Of a stretch of 64,000 bases of DNA, positions 1-11,799 are shown piece by piece. Source of the DNA: Micromussa lordhowensis (lineage: Eukaryota; Cnidaria; Anthozoa; Scleractinia; Lobophylliidae). Numbering within the stretch: position 1 is the stretch's first letter; every line of letters starts with the position of its first letter. The stretch lies in the NCBI GenBank assembly GCA_964020085.1, contig OZ026603.1, forward strand, positions 25,009,181 to 25,073,180, given 5' to 3'. Position numbers and translations under genes: made by a program. The notes under the pieces were generated by a model, which was not told the DNA's origin, ran no database searches, and saw nothing but the letters and a program-made list of their open reading frames with translations.

Positions 1-470
1 TTGTGTGTTCCTTGATCGTGCTTTCCTATTAGAAGATATGTTTTAAAATATCGACGTTAAGATTTCCCATGCATTTCTCCGAAAGTTACACCCGCAGGGA
101 TAATTACAATTATTTTCGTGTGTATGGTAGGGGGAAATTACCGCTGCTGATAAGTACATGGAAATGCTGGTCACAGAAATATTTATTGAACGCGTACGTT
201 ATACCTAACAGTGAAATCAAATTTCTTGTTATTTTGTCATCACGATAAGCGAAATGCCACAAACGTTACTGCGGAACCCCTTCGCCTGACCAAAGCGTTA
301 TTTGTGATCATGAAATTGATTGGAACTGTTCCAACATCACTTTCACTGATTTCGGTTAAAGTGAATGTCAATGGGCGCGAATTAATCGGTTAAGACGTTT
401 ATGATGACTGAGACTTGATTTTGGACAAAGCAGCTGAGTAAACCGTCTGGAAAGGAGGTATTAAAGCGAA
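1..470. other. Diverged copy of the module 5' intergenic segment
   Basis: No gene is seen. Blocks here match the intergenic DNA upstream of the signal exons in modules B, C and D: compare the stretch around 125-215 (CCGCTGCTGATAAGT, then TTATTGAACGCGTACGTTA) with 23,820-23,890 and 51,890-51,960. This suggests the lectin gene array continues to the left of the window. The short open frame at 211-393 has no recognisable domain. Confidence 0.5.
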
Positions 471-479
471 CAAAAACTT

Positions 480-960
480 ACATTTGTTTCAGCAAGAGAG
501 TAATAATGTACCGTGAGCCTTCGACTTTGACACCGTTGCAGTGTCGTTGGCGTCAGAGAGCATTAGAGAACTTAAGCAAACCACAAAGGAAACGGCAAAG
601 AGAACGCCACCAAATAAAAGATTTAACTGAGTAGAACAATGTCTGTTCACGGGTGTTATAAACCTTTGTACATTTTGTTGCCGTCCTCTGCACAACAACA
701 ACGTGAATGAGCTCAGCGTATTTTGGAGACCGCGAAGGAAGATGGCTAATTTTTTTGTATTTTCGTTTGGAACTGAATGCTGGTCTTACATATTTAGCTT
801 CAACACGTTTTGAGAACAATAGGCGGGCTGAACAGATCTAGAAATTAGCGGAATTGAAAGGTAAAATATTCATTCATTTCTTACCAGGCGTTGCCTTCGG
901 GGTCGCCGTACGACGTCGTTGGTTATGCTCTCTATTGATCAGCAATATTCTACCAGTATA
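480..960 (-). repeat. Dispersed MITE-like repeat, reverse copy of the 10.3-kb repeat
   Basis: Read on the minus strand, about 600-760 aligns with 10,330-10,500 over a long block (CACGTTGTTGTT...GCAGA..GCGGCAA...ATGTACAAA). The part at 830-940 resembles 57,600-57,740. Small open frames on the minus strand are by-products of this repeat and resemble the N-terminal part of the frame at 10,353. It is probably a non-autonomous transposon family; its termini were not resolved. Confidence 0.5.
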
Positions 961-1810
961 GTATATAGAACGTTCCAACTACAGATCTCTTTATGCGTTT
1001 TCTACTCAGGTTGTTAACCATAGCACTCGAACAATCACCGTGCGAGAACCTTGTCCAGTGCATGACAATGTCCACATAATATATTTATCTTTGTATTTAG
1101 CGGGTCATTTTCGTTTAAGAGTTTGTGAAATACAAGTAAATTTTCTTTTCTGGCGAATGGAGTCTGCTTTCTTAGTTTCTTAGTTTCTTAGTTTCACATT
1201 TGCCCTCGAAGCTTCGCTTCTCGGCCAAATGTTCATTTTTCGGACAATCTCTCAGCCGCGGACATTATCAGCCGACATACCAGCCGCCTGAAGGGGTTTA
1301 TTTACTAAATACCCTCCCTAAAAAGCGCGAGTTAGAAAAGGCAACGTTGTTAATTTCTCTGAAAGTTTTCCCCTTGGAGGTTTACCAGTATGGGTACTGT
1401 TAAAATAAGGCTTATGTTTTAGTTGTCAATTTTTGGATTAAGGCCGTTACCATGGTAACATCTCATCTAATGACAGGCAGATATATTCCTCATTTTGACC
1501 TAAACTCCTTAATATTTATACTTTTCTTCGGCGAAATTTTTTCATACTTCGCCATATCATGGAAATGATATTGCCTGACATTTTGAACTGGTAAAAAGTC
1601 AAGGTTGTTCAGACGGTTTTTCCAATATTCTGTAATTTGTCATTATTTTAAATATATGAGATTAGCTCTGATAGATTTTAACAAAAATAGGGTATTTTAT
1701 AGGAATTGTATGTGGTTACAACTGAGCCAAATTTAAAAAAAATTCACCGAAGAAAACGCGAGAAAATTAGCATTTATTTTCGCACGTGACGTCACAAAAT
1801 CAGAAAAACA

Positions 1811-2688
1811 CGCGTGGTATCGCTATATACAAGAAGCTAAAAAGACTTCGTAGGCTGCGTGGCACTTGGTACTACATTAAATAAAAGTGATCAATGTTGG
1901 TGGAAGTGCCAAATCTTAACAAATGTCCAGACGTTTCGGGACTGTGCCCTTCATCAGTGGAATGTTCGTTATGAGTTGCGCCACGATTCCAGGTGTTGAA
2001 TTTAAAATTTGAAAGTTGCGTTTTGCACGCGCGCGCGAACTTTAAATGAAGTGAAAATCAGCATTGAGGCCGCGCGGCTGGCATGTCCCGAGTCGAAAGA
2101 TAAGACGCATCTCCTGCCTTTTCCTCTGTTTGTTCCCTTCGCAGAGTTTAATCCCACGGACCAGTGCGTCGTCTGCGGTATGTCCGTTAAAACTGAAATG
2201 CTCTGCGACGGGAAAACCAGGAGCATTCTTGTTAATGCTTCGGAGATGCCCTGCCATTTACATCGGCGAGACTGGGCGCACACTGAGGGAACGGTTTGGT
2301 GAGCATCTCCGAAGCATTAACAAGAATGCGCCTTGTTTTCCCGTCGCAGAGCATTTCAGTTCTAACGGACATACCGCAGACGACGCACTGGTCCGTGGGA
2401 TTAAACTCTGCGAAGGGAACAAACAGAGGAAAAGGCAGGAGATGCGTCTTATCTTTCGACTCGGGACATACCAGCCGCGCGGCCTCAATGCTGATTTTCA
2501 CTTCATTTGAAGTTCGCGCGCGCGTGCAAAACGCAACTTTCAAATTTTAAATTCAACACCTGGAATCGTGGCGCAACTCATAACGAACATTCCACTGATG
2601 AAGGGCACAGTCCCGAAACGTCTGGACATTTGTTAAGATTTTGGCACTTCCACCAACATTGATCATTTTTATTATCGCGTGGTATCGC
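1811..2688. mobile_element. Penelope-like element inserted as an inverted dimer
   Basis: A near-perfect inverted repeat (arms about 1881-2248 and 2304-2672) sits between two copies of a 13-bp direct repeat, CGCGTGGTATCGC, at 1811-1823 and 2676-2688. Each arm encodes the C-terminal end of a GIY-YIG endonuclease domain typical of Penelope-like retroelements. The plus-strand arm reads YIGETGRTLRERFGEHLRS from about 2258 and ends with LNADFHFI near 2507. The minus-strand arm is shorter and lacks the YIGETGR motif. No reverse transcriptase is present, so this is a 5'-truncated pair of 3' ends. The direct repeat is best read as a target-site duplication. Penelope elements are known to leave truncated and inverted or tandem partial copies. 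Confidence 0.85.
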
Positions 2689-4500
2689 GCCTGGGTATTC
2701 ATTTAGTCGCGCGCTCAGGTGACGCCATGAATCGCTTGCGAGAAAGCAAGAGTAAATTAGAGCTCTTTTACCGGTTATTTAAAGAGCGTTTTTGTCATAT
2801 TTTGTCATAAACACATGTTTGAACGAAGTTTGAAACTATTGCTACTTATACCGAAGAGATTTAACGCCTTTCAAGTGCTGAAGTGATTTCGTTTCCATTT
2901 CGTTTCCATTTCGTTCATTTTTGAACGTTTGGCAGGCAATGGTAGCGCGCGTTAATGAGTCGAAAGAAAAACTCTAGGGAGTCACCTTAAGCGAAAGTTT
3001 TCGTCTTTCCCAGCTTTCTTCAAGGCAGACGCAATAGCTGCATCCAAGTAAGCTGCCATTTTAGTTTAGCATTGAGCATGCGCTGTGCAACTGGCATAGC
3101 CAGATTTGGCTACGCTTGCGCAGAGTTCCCCAGAGCCTTCGCGCGCGGACAAGAAAGTGAAGGGTCTGGGGTCGAGAATGATGATTAGCGCGCGCGCATT
3201 AAAAAATGGCGACTTTTTCTTTGCGGCTGGACCTCGCCATATAGGTAAATCGTCATTTTCTCGAAAACGAGCGCTGTGACCTATCATTTTTTTCTATTGT
3301 ATTGAATTAAGTAGTGAACTTTTCTATGTAAAATAAATATGGGCCAATTGTCTGTATTGAGCAAGAAGCAATCGTGGGAAATGTGAATATTGTGAGCAAT
3401 CATGGTAATATTATAAGGATTTATATGGTATAAACAACGTGCTGTTGCTCCTACACGAACCTGGGGACCCTTCATTTGTATTTCTAAATTTAAGTTTCTG
3501 CAATATAAACAATCAGTAGGCAAAGTTTGACAAAAATCACAGTGTAGGTTCTATTTCAGTGGAATGACCTTAACTGGATGCTGTAATGTAGGGTATTGTA
3601 AGAATCGGAGGCTTTATTCATATGCTCTCGGGTACCCGAGGCAACCTCTCCCCTTGGCAACTTTATTTAGCGTTTATATGAGAAGTTTGCTGGCCGAGAA
3701 ATTGACCCTGCATGATTATTTATAGCCCATTTTAGGTGTTCAAATGCGTAGTTATCCATGTTTCTTTGAGCTTCTTTTAGTAAATTCGATCACTTTGGGC
3801 TCCATTGCATTTTTACACATATAATATTAATTTCTACTTCAAAACGTAAAATCTAGGTATTACGTGGCATTCGGCACTCCGTGAGTTGTCCTGGTTAGAC
3901 ATTCCTTTTCAATTTTGTTTGACGTTTTCAACCGCACAGTGAAAAGTTACCTCGCCCGGTGTAACTTGGCAAAATACAAAACGAAGTTATGTGTTCTGAT
4001 AGAACTAACCAATAGAGGGAAGGTTGTCTCGAGACCATTTAAGTCTCCCGTTCTCACTGATAATCTAAGTTCAAATAACGATTTGAGCTGCGTATTCACT
4101 TGTTTTCTTACATATCTCTTTTTTTTTAACTGGCAGATCAGATGACTCACATCCCGTTTCATTTTATCGCTGATAAAATTCATTTTGAAATATAAGAATG
4201 ACTTACAGCCTACAAAATACCCTCCATCGTCATCCTTTCAACCTTGGATTTAAAAGCCTAACTCGCCAGCTTCATTGGCTCACCTAATCATACAACAACA
4301 ATACACTTTCAGATATTATGTATGTTTATGTTTCTGAGTCCCTTACTACTTTACTACTGATATCGTGCGAGTTTTTCATGGCTTGTTCAATTCCTTTTCT
4401 TCCACATAAAGTTTTCTTTTCTTGAATGATATCCATTATTTGGCGCACGGCATTTTATGAAGAATTTTCTCTCTGCTTTGTTTTTATGCTGTATTTATTT
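2689..4500. other. Intergenic, module A 5' flank
   Basis: No convincing gene. From about 4005 (GGTTGTCTCGAGACCAT) the sequence matches the flank of module C near 35,610-35,800. Short open frames at 3066-3523 and 3915-4183 show no domain, and several lie in poorly conserved DNA. Confidence 0.5.
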
Positions 4501-4674
4501 TTCGGTGTTTCGGTTTTGCAGCAGCAGTTGCGTGTTAGCGCTAATGTTGGCAAATAACTTCCTGAGTGGCTGAAGCGCTACCTTTAAGTTGAATCTGACA
4601 CGATGTTTTCCTTATTTTGCGTTCGATCAATTTACTTTAGCTTCGCACGCGCCACAAAATTTCTTTTTTGGGGG

Positions 4675-4753
4675 ATGGAGAGAAGGATACCCATTGCGTT
4701 CACGATAGTTGTTCTTGGCTTGCTTTTCAGTTTAGCAAGAAAAGGAAATGCTG
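4675..4753 (+). CDS. Gene A exon 1: signal peptide
   Basis: The exon encodes MERRIPIAFTIVVLGLLFSL followed by ARKGNA: a basic start, a hydrophobic core and a small-residue end, as in a secretory signal peptide. It ends at GTGAGT in phase 1. The ATG is chosen because the same position opens the exons of modules B (24,636) and D (52,718); an upstream in-frame ATG at 4603 is not shared. The preceding 160 bases (from a TTTTGCAG acceptor-like site near 4520) are conserved in all four modules and probably form the 5' untranslated part of this exon. Confidence 0.8.
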
Positions 4754-4862
4754 GTGAGTCAATATTTCATCCTGAACTTGTGTTCACATAAAAGCCGAAA
4801 AATGTAAACATGTTTCTAGGAAGCATGTTTCAACGAAACATGTTTGTTATTGCTTTGTTCAC

Positions 4863-6412
4863 ATCAAGGACGCCCTACAAGTAATACTCGGGCCTATTAC
4901 TGAGATAATCAATTGCTCACTCGGTACTTCTACTTTTCCATCAGACTGGAAGATCGCTGAGGTCATCCCACTCCTAAAAAAGGGAGATCATGAAGAGCCT
5001 CCGAACAATCGGCCATTGTCACTACTTAATGTTGCGTCTAAAGTTTGCGAGAAAATCGTTCTAGAACAATTTACCACCTACCTGACGTCACGCAACCGCT
5101 TGTCATCCCACCAAAGTGGCAATAAGTTACTCCATTCAACCGAGACTTTGAATATTTACACCACGGATCTAATTCTAGAGGCGATGGACAAAAAGGAAAT
5201 AAGTGCATTAGTCTTACTTGACCTTTCTAAGGCTTTTGATAGTATTTGCCATGAGAAGTTACTCCAGAAGCTCTCCGCTGTAGGTGCCTCACCCGCCGTA
5301 GTTCAGTGGTTCCGTAGCATTCTGTGCTATCAGATTCATTACCAATTACACACGGAGTCCCCCAGGGAGCGATTCTTTCGCCGCTCCTCTTCTGTATTTA
5401 TCTAAACGATCTGCCAGGCGCTCCTAAATTCTGCCTGCTCGAGTCATATGTCGATGACTCGAAAGTTTTGCTATCTTTCCCCGTAGCTGATGTCATTGAC
5501 GCTAAGTTCAAGCTCGAAGATGATTTGCGTAATGTTGACTCCTGGTGTGGCACAAATGATTTATTAATAAACCCTGAGAAAACGAAGTTCATGTTGATTG
5601 GCACCAAGTAAATGATAAGTAAACATTCAGTTAATATCACTGTTTCGTTTATCGGAAAGACTCTTATGGCCGTCGAATCAGCAAGAGATCTAGGAGTATA
5701 CATAGATTTACACCTGACCTATGACACTCACATCTCCCACTTAGTCTCTTCTTGCTTAACTAAACTGGCTCAGATCAACCGCGTGAAATACTGTTTTGAT
5801 AGAGAGACTTTGGTTTTAATTATTACATCTCTTGTCTTTAGCAAAATGCTCTACTGCTCGACCTTTTGGTCTAATACCTCATCAAAGAACATTCAAAAGC
5901 TGCAACTCATTCAGAATTTCGCCTGCAAAATCATCTGCGGCGCTCGGAAATATGACCACGTGACGCCATTACTTGACGAACTCAACTGGCTTCCAGTTAG
6001 CAAGATGCTCAAATTCAGAGACGCTGTTATGGCTTTAAGTGTGCCAACAATTTAGCTCCTGAATACCTTTGCGCTAAGTTTAAAAAAACGATCTTCTGTA
6101 TATAATCGCACAACTCGTAATAATGACAATTTCGAAATCCCATTATTCAGGTCAGCCACCGGCCAACGGACCTTCGCCTATAGAGCAGTATTCCTGTGGA
6201 ACATGTTAGATGAAGACCTGAGAAATGTTACAACTGTAAAGGCCTTTAAGAAAACCCTGAAGGCTTGTAATGAATGAATGAATGATTGATTGAATGACAG
6301 TTAGAATTTAACAATATTAGCTTGTTAGATATAGCTAGCATTTTCATTTGTAAATAGGTACTGAAAAACCTTTTTGGAAGTATTTATTAAAGTTTATTAT
6401 TATTATTATTAT
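4863..6412 (+). mobile_element. 5'-truncated non-LTR retrotransposon (CR1/L2/Jockey-like) in intron 1
   Basis: The element encodes the reverse transcriptase of a LINE. It reads VIPLLKKGD...NNRPLSLLNVASKV near 4960-5045, SALVLLDLSKAFDS near 5205, THGVPQGAILSPLLFCIYLN near 5347, and the catalytic SYVDDSK near 5445. Downstream come DLGVYIDLHLTYDTHI and a C-terminal region ending near 6055. At least one frameshift (about 5340), an in-frame stop after GTK (5611) and 5' truncation make it dead. It ends in (TTA)n near 6395-6412, as in CR1/L2-type elements. Module C at 36,530 (TTGTTCATAACAGAGGTCGG) is the empty site. It lies in the intron between signal and lectin exons, so it should not break the gene. 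Confidence 0.85.
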
Positions 6413-7636
6413 GTCGGTTTCAAACACGTTTCATGCATGGTTGTGAATTGCGATGCTGTTCGCTTGTAGATGTGACGGTTGTTCTTCCAAATATTCTGCT
6501 TTCTACCCATCGCCGATAATTGCTGTTGTATTCCTTCATCGGCCATATTTTAACTAGCCATTTGACCCAGTTTTGGGTCAGTCTTTTGGGCACTCGCCTC
6601 CTCTCCGCATCTATCCGCCATTTTTAACGTGTTTGGTCTGATCGTAATTATGTTGAAACTACCTCTCGAGGTTGTTTCAATCATGCTCAAAATAATCATG
6701 TTTGAAATATGATTCGCGCAATGCACTGTCTGATATGAACACTTGTCATAACGAAACATGTTTCATTTGTGATCAGACTAATCATGTTTCGGCCTATAGT
6801 GTGAACACAGCTTAATTTAATAAATTATGTATTTCACTTTGCTTGGGGAGCTCAATGTCACTTCGCTGGCAATGTTATGTCTATGATAACGTAAGGTTGC
6901 CTCTGTAGGTGATAGCAGATATGTTTGAAAGCGAAACAATTGGACCAAAATAAAACGACTCATAAACATTGACAAGACATAGTTTGTAATAGTGTCCGAT
7001 AGCCGAAAACGAGTTAAATAGGGGGATACTTTCAATTTCTCGACCCCGGCCTAACCCCCTATACAGACCGGGGATTTTTCCCTTATTTCTACGCACTTCG
7101 AATTCCCTGCGTCCCCCTCCCCCTCGTAACTTCAAGAATATGAAAGCTTCATAATGAAGCTTACAGGGCACGCAGGCTCATCAAAAAGTCCCTCCAAGTT
7201 TCAAGTTTCAAGTTATTAAGAAAAATTGACAAAATACAAAATATGATGTACCACTGCTCGCAGCTAGCTATAGCTATTCGAGGCGAGCAGTGGCTTGACA
7301 CTAAGTAGAATAATTACAATAACAATACCATTACAATTCAATTACAACACTAAGTAGAATTAATTTGTCATTAATATCATTTGTCATTAATATTTGACAT
7401 TAATATCACGATATCCAAACAGACGCCATCTGGGATCCACCATCGTCAGAAAACCATCAGAAATGACTGGAGGTAATAAAAAGATTACTAAAACGATGTT
7501 AAAATCTCTGATAAAGTGAAAAATAACTGCACGTCGAGGTTGCAATGTATCTCAGCGTGTTTACAGTGCATCGAGAAAAGTAAGAGAGTAGCCAAAATAT
7601 GGTTATGTAATTCCATTTCTGATTTCATTCAATTAG
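6413..7636. other. Intron 1 remainder, paralogous to module C
   Basis: The sequence aligns with 36,535-37,564 of module C with small indels. It holds a short imperfect hairpin at about 7250-7291 (CCACTGCTCG...CGAGCAGTGG). No exon is seen, and open frames here are not shared in sense with module C. Confidence 0.6.
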
Positions 7637-8062
7637 GTAAGGGAAAACAGCACTTCGTATTTAGTAATTCGAATTACACATTTCATGGAGACTCTGCGGC
7701 TCGTACTTGGCAAGAAAGCAACCAACTTTGCAAAGAGACTGGAAGTAAACTAGTTTCTATTGAAAGTAAAAAGGAATGGGAATTCTTGAAAAACACGACC
7801 CAAAGTATGAAAACTGGTGAATATTTCATCGGTCTGAAGAAAGATAGCGAGTCTGGAGAGTGGAGATGGATAAGCGATAACAGTAAAGTAGACGCCATCA
7901 AAGGAAAGTTTCCCTGGGCTACAGCCCAACCCAGTGGTGATGGAAATTGTGCGGTTATGTTTAAGGACTACGGGGGAAACATTGGAAAGTATAACGACTT
8001 GAATTGTGCACACCAAAAGGCCCATATTTGCGAGAGCTCCGCTGACAGCACTGGCCAAGCGG
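7637..8062 (+). CDS. Gene A exon 2: C-type lectin domain
   Basis: This single 426-nt exon (phase 1 at both ends; acceptor CAATTAG, donor GTATGT) encodes a whole C-type lectin-like domain. Landmarks in order: HFVFSNSNYTFHG (first strand), WQESNQLCKETGSKLVSIES (helices and first cysteine), EYFIGLKKD (the WIGL-type core), GEWRWISD, FPWATAQPSGDGNCAVM, KYNDLNC and AHICES. The four conserved cysteines are present. The sugar/calcium position normally EPN or QPD reads QPS, and the WND position reads YND, so classical mannose- or galactose-type binding is uncertain. NYT and NTT are possible N-glycosylation sites. It is one of three intact copies in the window, with 37,565 and 61,100. Confidence 0.92.
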
Positions 8063-8422
8063 GTATGTTACACAAGTTATTCTTTTTCATTTAACTTACT
8101 GAGAGTTTTTTTTTTTCAGATACATCAAATTCAGATGGATTGCTGTATAGTCAAGTTTATAACAAAGCAGCGTTTAATATCCCAGCTGGCAATGGCACTT
8201 GAAAACTGAGATCACTGAATGTAGAAAAGTAGACTTTGTTGTTGGGTTTCCTCAGGTTTCCCAGTCTGTGTCACAAGTGCCCTCTCCGAAAGAAAAAAAA
8301 TTAGAAAACCAGAAGTTGCTACCCGAAATTGTGGTCTGAGCGACTTTTTGTTGTAGAAACTCTTACGTGTCCGAAAACGTTTTAAGACACTTGTTATGTT
8401 ACTGCGGAGACAATAGATCATT

Positions 8423-8577
8423 TCCGATATATTAAAATTCTAGCATAGTTCCCAGGCTTGGGAAAATAAAACAAAATACATATTCATCCCTCAACCTCAA
8501 TGTGATTTATTTTGTTTTATTCCCCAAGCCTCGGAGCCAAGTTAGAATTTTAATATATCGGAAATGGTCTAGTCTTC
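8423..8577. repeat. Hairpin MITE with TTTCCGATATATTAAAATTC termini
   Basis: A long imperfect inverted repeat. The left arm starts CATTTCCGATATATTAAAAT and continues through CCCAGGCTTGGG and AATAAAACAAAAT; the right arm is the complement and ends ATATATCGGAAATGG. The paralogous copy in module C is at about 38,369-38,526. Single right-end remnants lie at about 26,670-26,702 and 62,255-62,290. Non-coding. Confidence 0.8.
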
Positions 8578-9419
8578 CAAAGCCGGAGATGTAAATTAAG
8601 TCTTCTTGATTTAAAAACCCCACAGCAAGACATTTTATAAATTTCATTGTTTTTATCAGTTAAAGTTCTTGTAAATTGCAATTATAAACATGTCGTTTTG
8701 TGCCATATTTGTTTCGCCGACAATTTCACGGCTAAAAAAATATAAAACCGTACTTTTCAATGCTGACAAGCTGAATTTTGTAATTTTCTTCGTGTTACTA
8801 GGGAACGCTTCTTCATATACTGCTTCAAATTTTATTCTCGCGTGCCTATCCCAAGTTTGGAGAGCCAATTAAAATGCATGAAAAGAATCAACCACCGGTT
8901 TGGTAATTACAAAATTAGACAGTGATGCATTAGAATGTTTTTTCCTGACTCAAGTGGTAGTCTCGTCCTCTTTCAGACAATAAATTGGAGGAACAAACTT
9001 TGTTGGAGTGTAATGGTCTATTGTCTCGCAGTAACATTGCAAGTACCTTAAAAATAAATAGTCGCGAATAGTCACGGCATTTTGAGTTATTTTGGCCATG
9101 TAAAAAATAACCTTGTAATTGAAGGAAACTTGAAAATATTAGTTTACTAAGGCAGAAAAACACTAAAGACATAATAATAATAAACCAAGAATTACTAAGG
9201 ATGGTTAAGGATGGAAAAGATTAACCACGTATTGTAAACTACAAACTTGAAAACTTTAGGCTCAACTTTTCAAGACATGTTAATTATAGAGTCGGAGGGT
9301 ACATGGACGATAACAAAAGCCGCCGTGTAGAGTCTTAGGTTAAGTAGTTTGCTTAGTTAAACGAGGCTGCCTCATATTGGATAAGAAATTTAATCTAGAC
9401 ATGTGATTGTGTTTTTTAG

Positions 9420-9509
9420 TAACAACAGTCAGGCAGACATCCTCGGCAGTGACTTCAGCAGCACGTTTAACAACGTCCTACAGTCCATCGACAGATGCAC
9501 CATCAAAAG
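9420..9509 (+). CDS. Gene A exon 3: Ser/Thr-rich stalk
   Basis: A 90-nt exon between TTTTTTAG and GTAGAA, phase 1 at both ends. In the frame set by the lectin exon it reads VTTVRQTSSAVTSAARLTTS then YSPSTDAPSK: mostly Ser, Thr, Ala and Pro, as in O-glycosylated mucin-like stalks. Two paralogous copies are at 31,549-31,638 and 39,629-39,718. A second frame is also open in all three copies, but phase continuity with the neighbouring exons favours the Ser/Thr frame. Confidence 0.75.
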
Positions 9510-10260
9510 GTAGAAAATAGTTTCAACTATTCTCTTCGTTCGAGTAACTCATGCAAAACGAGTAAAGATTTGCCATCAAATATATAACATTTGAAAAGAA
9601 TCAAGGAGCAGAACGGGCTCAGTATTCCTTGCCGTTTTTATTTTCCAAGTCAACGAGAAAATAATCGCTTGTGACTTCATGAATAAAACTGAATAAAACT
9701 GGTAGGGGTGGAAAAGAAATGGAGTAGTTAGAAAGGCATCAAAAGGCCGATTGTGATCGGTGAAGATTGTGACCGTCTGTGTGACAAGCACAATTACAGG
9801 AATGGTTCTGGTTTCAGTTTACATCAATCGACAATTTAATCAGGACAGATCGAAAGAAATACTCTTGGATTGATAAATCGTTTGTTAGTCTTTTAAGAGG
9901 CAACACAACAGACAGAGAGTGAAGCCTAAGAGTCATCAGCAAAACCTACCATGACGCAATCAACAGCGTCCAAATATTTATTGACAGAATCCAATTCTCA
10001 ACAAAATTAAGTTTGTACCTTTTAGCCAAACTGACCAATAGCAAGTTTGAATAGCAAGAAACGCGTTTTTGGATAACAGGTTTCTTTTTACTTTAAGGTT
10101 TAATTGTATTGTTCAGTAAGTTTGTTTTACTTTTTCTTATTGTTAAGATATAATACCTGCACTTCATATTAATAATATTACTTCCAGAGGTAAAAAAATT
10201 AAAAGGATCAGGCATTGTGGTATATAATTATAACAAGTAGTTTTACAAATTACCTTGCTC
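9510..10260. other. Intron 3, no feature seen
   Basis: Non-coding and AT-rich. The part near 9,835-9,925 matches 31,765-31,855, the segment in module B that abuts the large octamer array, and so marks the uninterrupted state of that junction. Confidence 0.6.
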
Positions 10261-10261
10261 A

Positions 10262-10763
10262 AGCTAAATGTGTAATGAAAAATACGAAAAATTAGCCGCC
10301 GCCGTCCTCGTTCTCCAAATTACGCAGAACTTAGTCATTTCACGTTGTTGTTTTGCAGAAGGCGGCAAAGAAATGTACAAAGACTTATAACGCACGTGCA
10401 CAGCCATTGCTCTGCTCATTAAGCCTTTTGTTTGGCGACGTTCTCGTTGCCGTTGCCGTCGTGGTTTGCTTAAGCTCCCTATTAGCTGACAGGGGCTACC
10501 CCGACCGCGGCTCCTTATTAACGCCGATTCGAGCAGGGCAATTGCATCTGCTTAATCATAGAGAGAGGAGGCGCGCACAAAAATTCAATCGGGCATTAGC
10601 GAACAGAAGGGTGAAAATAGAGCATGTTATCAAAGAGGTTAAGACTTTCAAGGCTGTAAGTCAGATCTGGAGACATCCCCGTTGGCTTATGCCGATTTGT
10701 GTCGAGCTGGCAACATTGCTGGCCGAGAGACGATTGCGTTTATTTCGCAGACTTCGATGAATG
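10262..10763 (+). pseudogene. Harbinger-like DDE transposase, C-terminal fragment
   Basis: The open frame 10,353-10,760 ends in a segment typical of IS5/PIF-Harbinger (DDE_Tnp_4-like) transposases. LLADRGYPDRGSLLTP holds the Asp of the GY motif, and FNRALANRRVKIEHVIKEVK holds the third catalytic acidic residue (IEH). It is followed by WRHPRWLMPICVELATLLAE. About two thirds of a normal transposase is missing upstream. The first 45 residues come from the dispersed repeat also seen at 480-760, so the frame is a chimera. It sits in intron 3 of gene A and is presumably inactive. Confidence 0.6.
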
Positions 10764-11046
10764 GAAGAGAACAAAGATACAAAAGACATGTTACAGTCTG
10801 GTTTAATTTCATGTTTCAATTTTGTTTTTTCTTTGCGCGAGTCTACATAGCTAAACGCTGAACTTATATAAACAAATAAATCAAACCGTGAAAATATTGA
10901 GCTCTGATATGTTTGTTAACTGTTTCGTTTTTAAGCACTGATACATGCCTTTCCTCTCAGAAGCGGTTTCCATAACGAAAAAAATAACACATATTGATAA
11001 CAGTTTAAGGCATGTGTTATTTAAAATAAGAAAATAACACGTCTTT

Positions 11047-11790
11047 TTATTTCTTCGCTTTATCTAAGTGCAAGTCAACTTTTAATAGAATGCTTTTAAC
11101 AGTGTCCATAGTGTCCATGACTTTTTCACACATTTTCTTGTGAGCTTCTTGAGCCTCCTTTGCCAGATCCATTTTTCTCTTCTTCTTCTTCTTTTCACCT
11201 TGATCTTCTTCCTCCTCACTGTTTGACGATGACACAAGAAATTCACTCTCCATTTTTCTCTTCACGGCCTCCATTCTACGTTCATTTGGTGTAATTCGCT
11301 TAGCATATCTCATTTTGTTGGCGATCAAGTTAGACGTCTCATCGATAGCTGTAGAAGTGGATGGTGTGGCGGGTTGCGGTGAGCGTAAAGCATTCTTTAT
11401 GATGTTCTTCATTCTCTGGGTCAATCGCTCTGTTGACTGCTCTAGGTACATATGCACCATGTGCTCCGGTAAACCAGCCTCCGTCACCCTGTGTTTCGCA
11501 AACATCAAGACCTCTTTCCACTCCTTGCAGTGGCAGAGATTGTAGCACTCCACGATAAACCTTTTTTCATTTTCTACAATTGAAACGCGTTTCCTGTAAG
11601 TACCTTTGTTCGGTGCACGCCAAGGAAAATAAGCAAATAGGTAAGGAATATAACTGTACAAAAAACGAGACTTGGTGCACGAGGATTCAAGTGATTCAAG
11701 TGATTTCAAACAGGATTTCATTAACTCCACAATCAGCTCGCTTTACCTGTGTCAGGCGGATTTTCTTCCTCGACTCCTCCATCTTCATTC
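11047..11790 (-). CDS. Unrecognised coiled-coil/acidic protein, probably the second ORF of a DNA transposon
   Basis: A minus-strand frame (11,730 down to 11,047; 227 residues as an open stretch) lies tail-to-tail with the transposase fragment ending at 10,760. The plausible coding part starts at RKRVSIVENEKRF (about 11,590). An acceptor-like TTACAG lies just before it, and a possible first exon MKMEESRKKIRLTQ with a GTAAAG donor is at about 11,735-11,790. The phases of these two do not fit simply, so the splice is unsure. Visible features are a conserved-looking 80-residue N-terminal region, a Pro/Ser/Thr linker, an acidic SSSNSEEEEDQGE tract, a KKKKKRK basic stretch (possible nuclear signal) and a heptad-like C-terminus. 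I do not recognise the family. Convergent layout with a transposase suggests a transposon companion protein. Confidence 0.45.
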
Positions 11791-11799
11791 CACGGGCGC

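Noticed and set aside
2002..2543. Several overlapping frames on both strands near 2.0-2.5 kb
   Set aside because: All but the GIY-YIG frame and its mirror are antisense shadows of the inverted Penelope copy.
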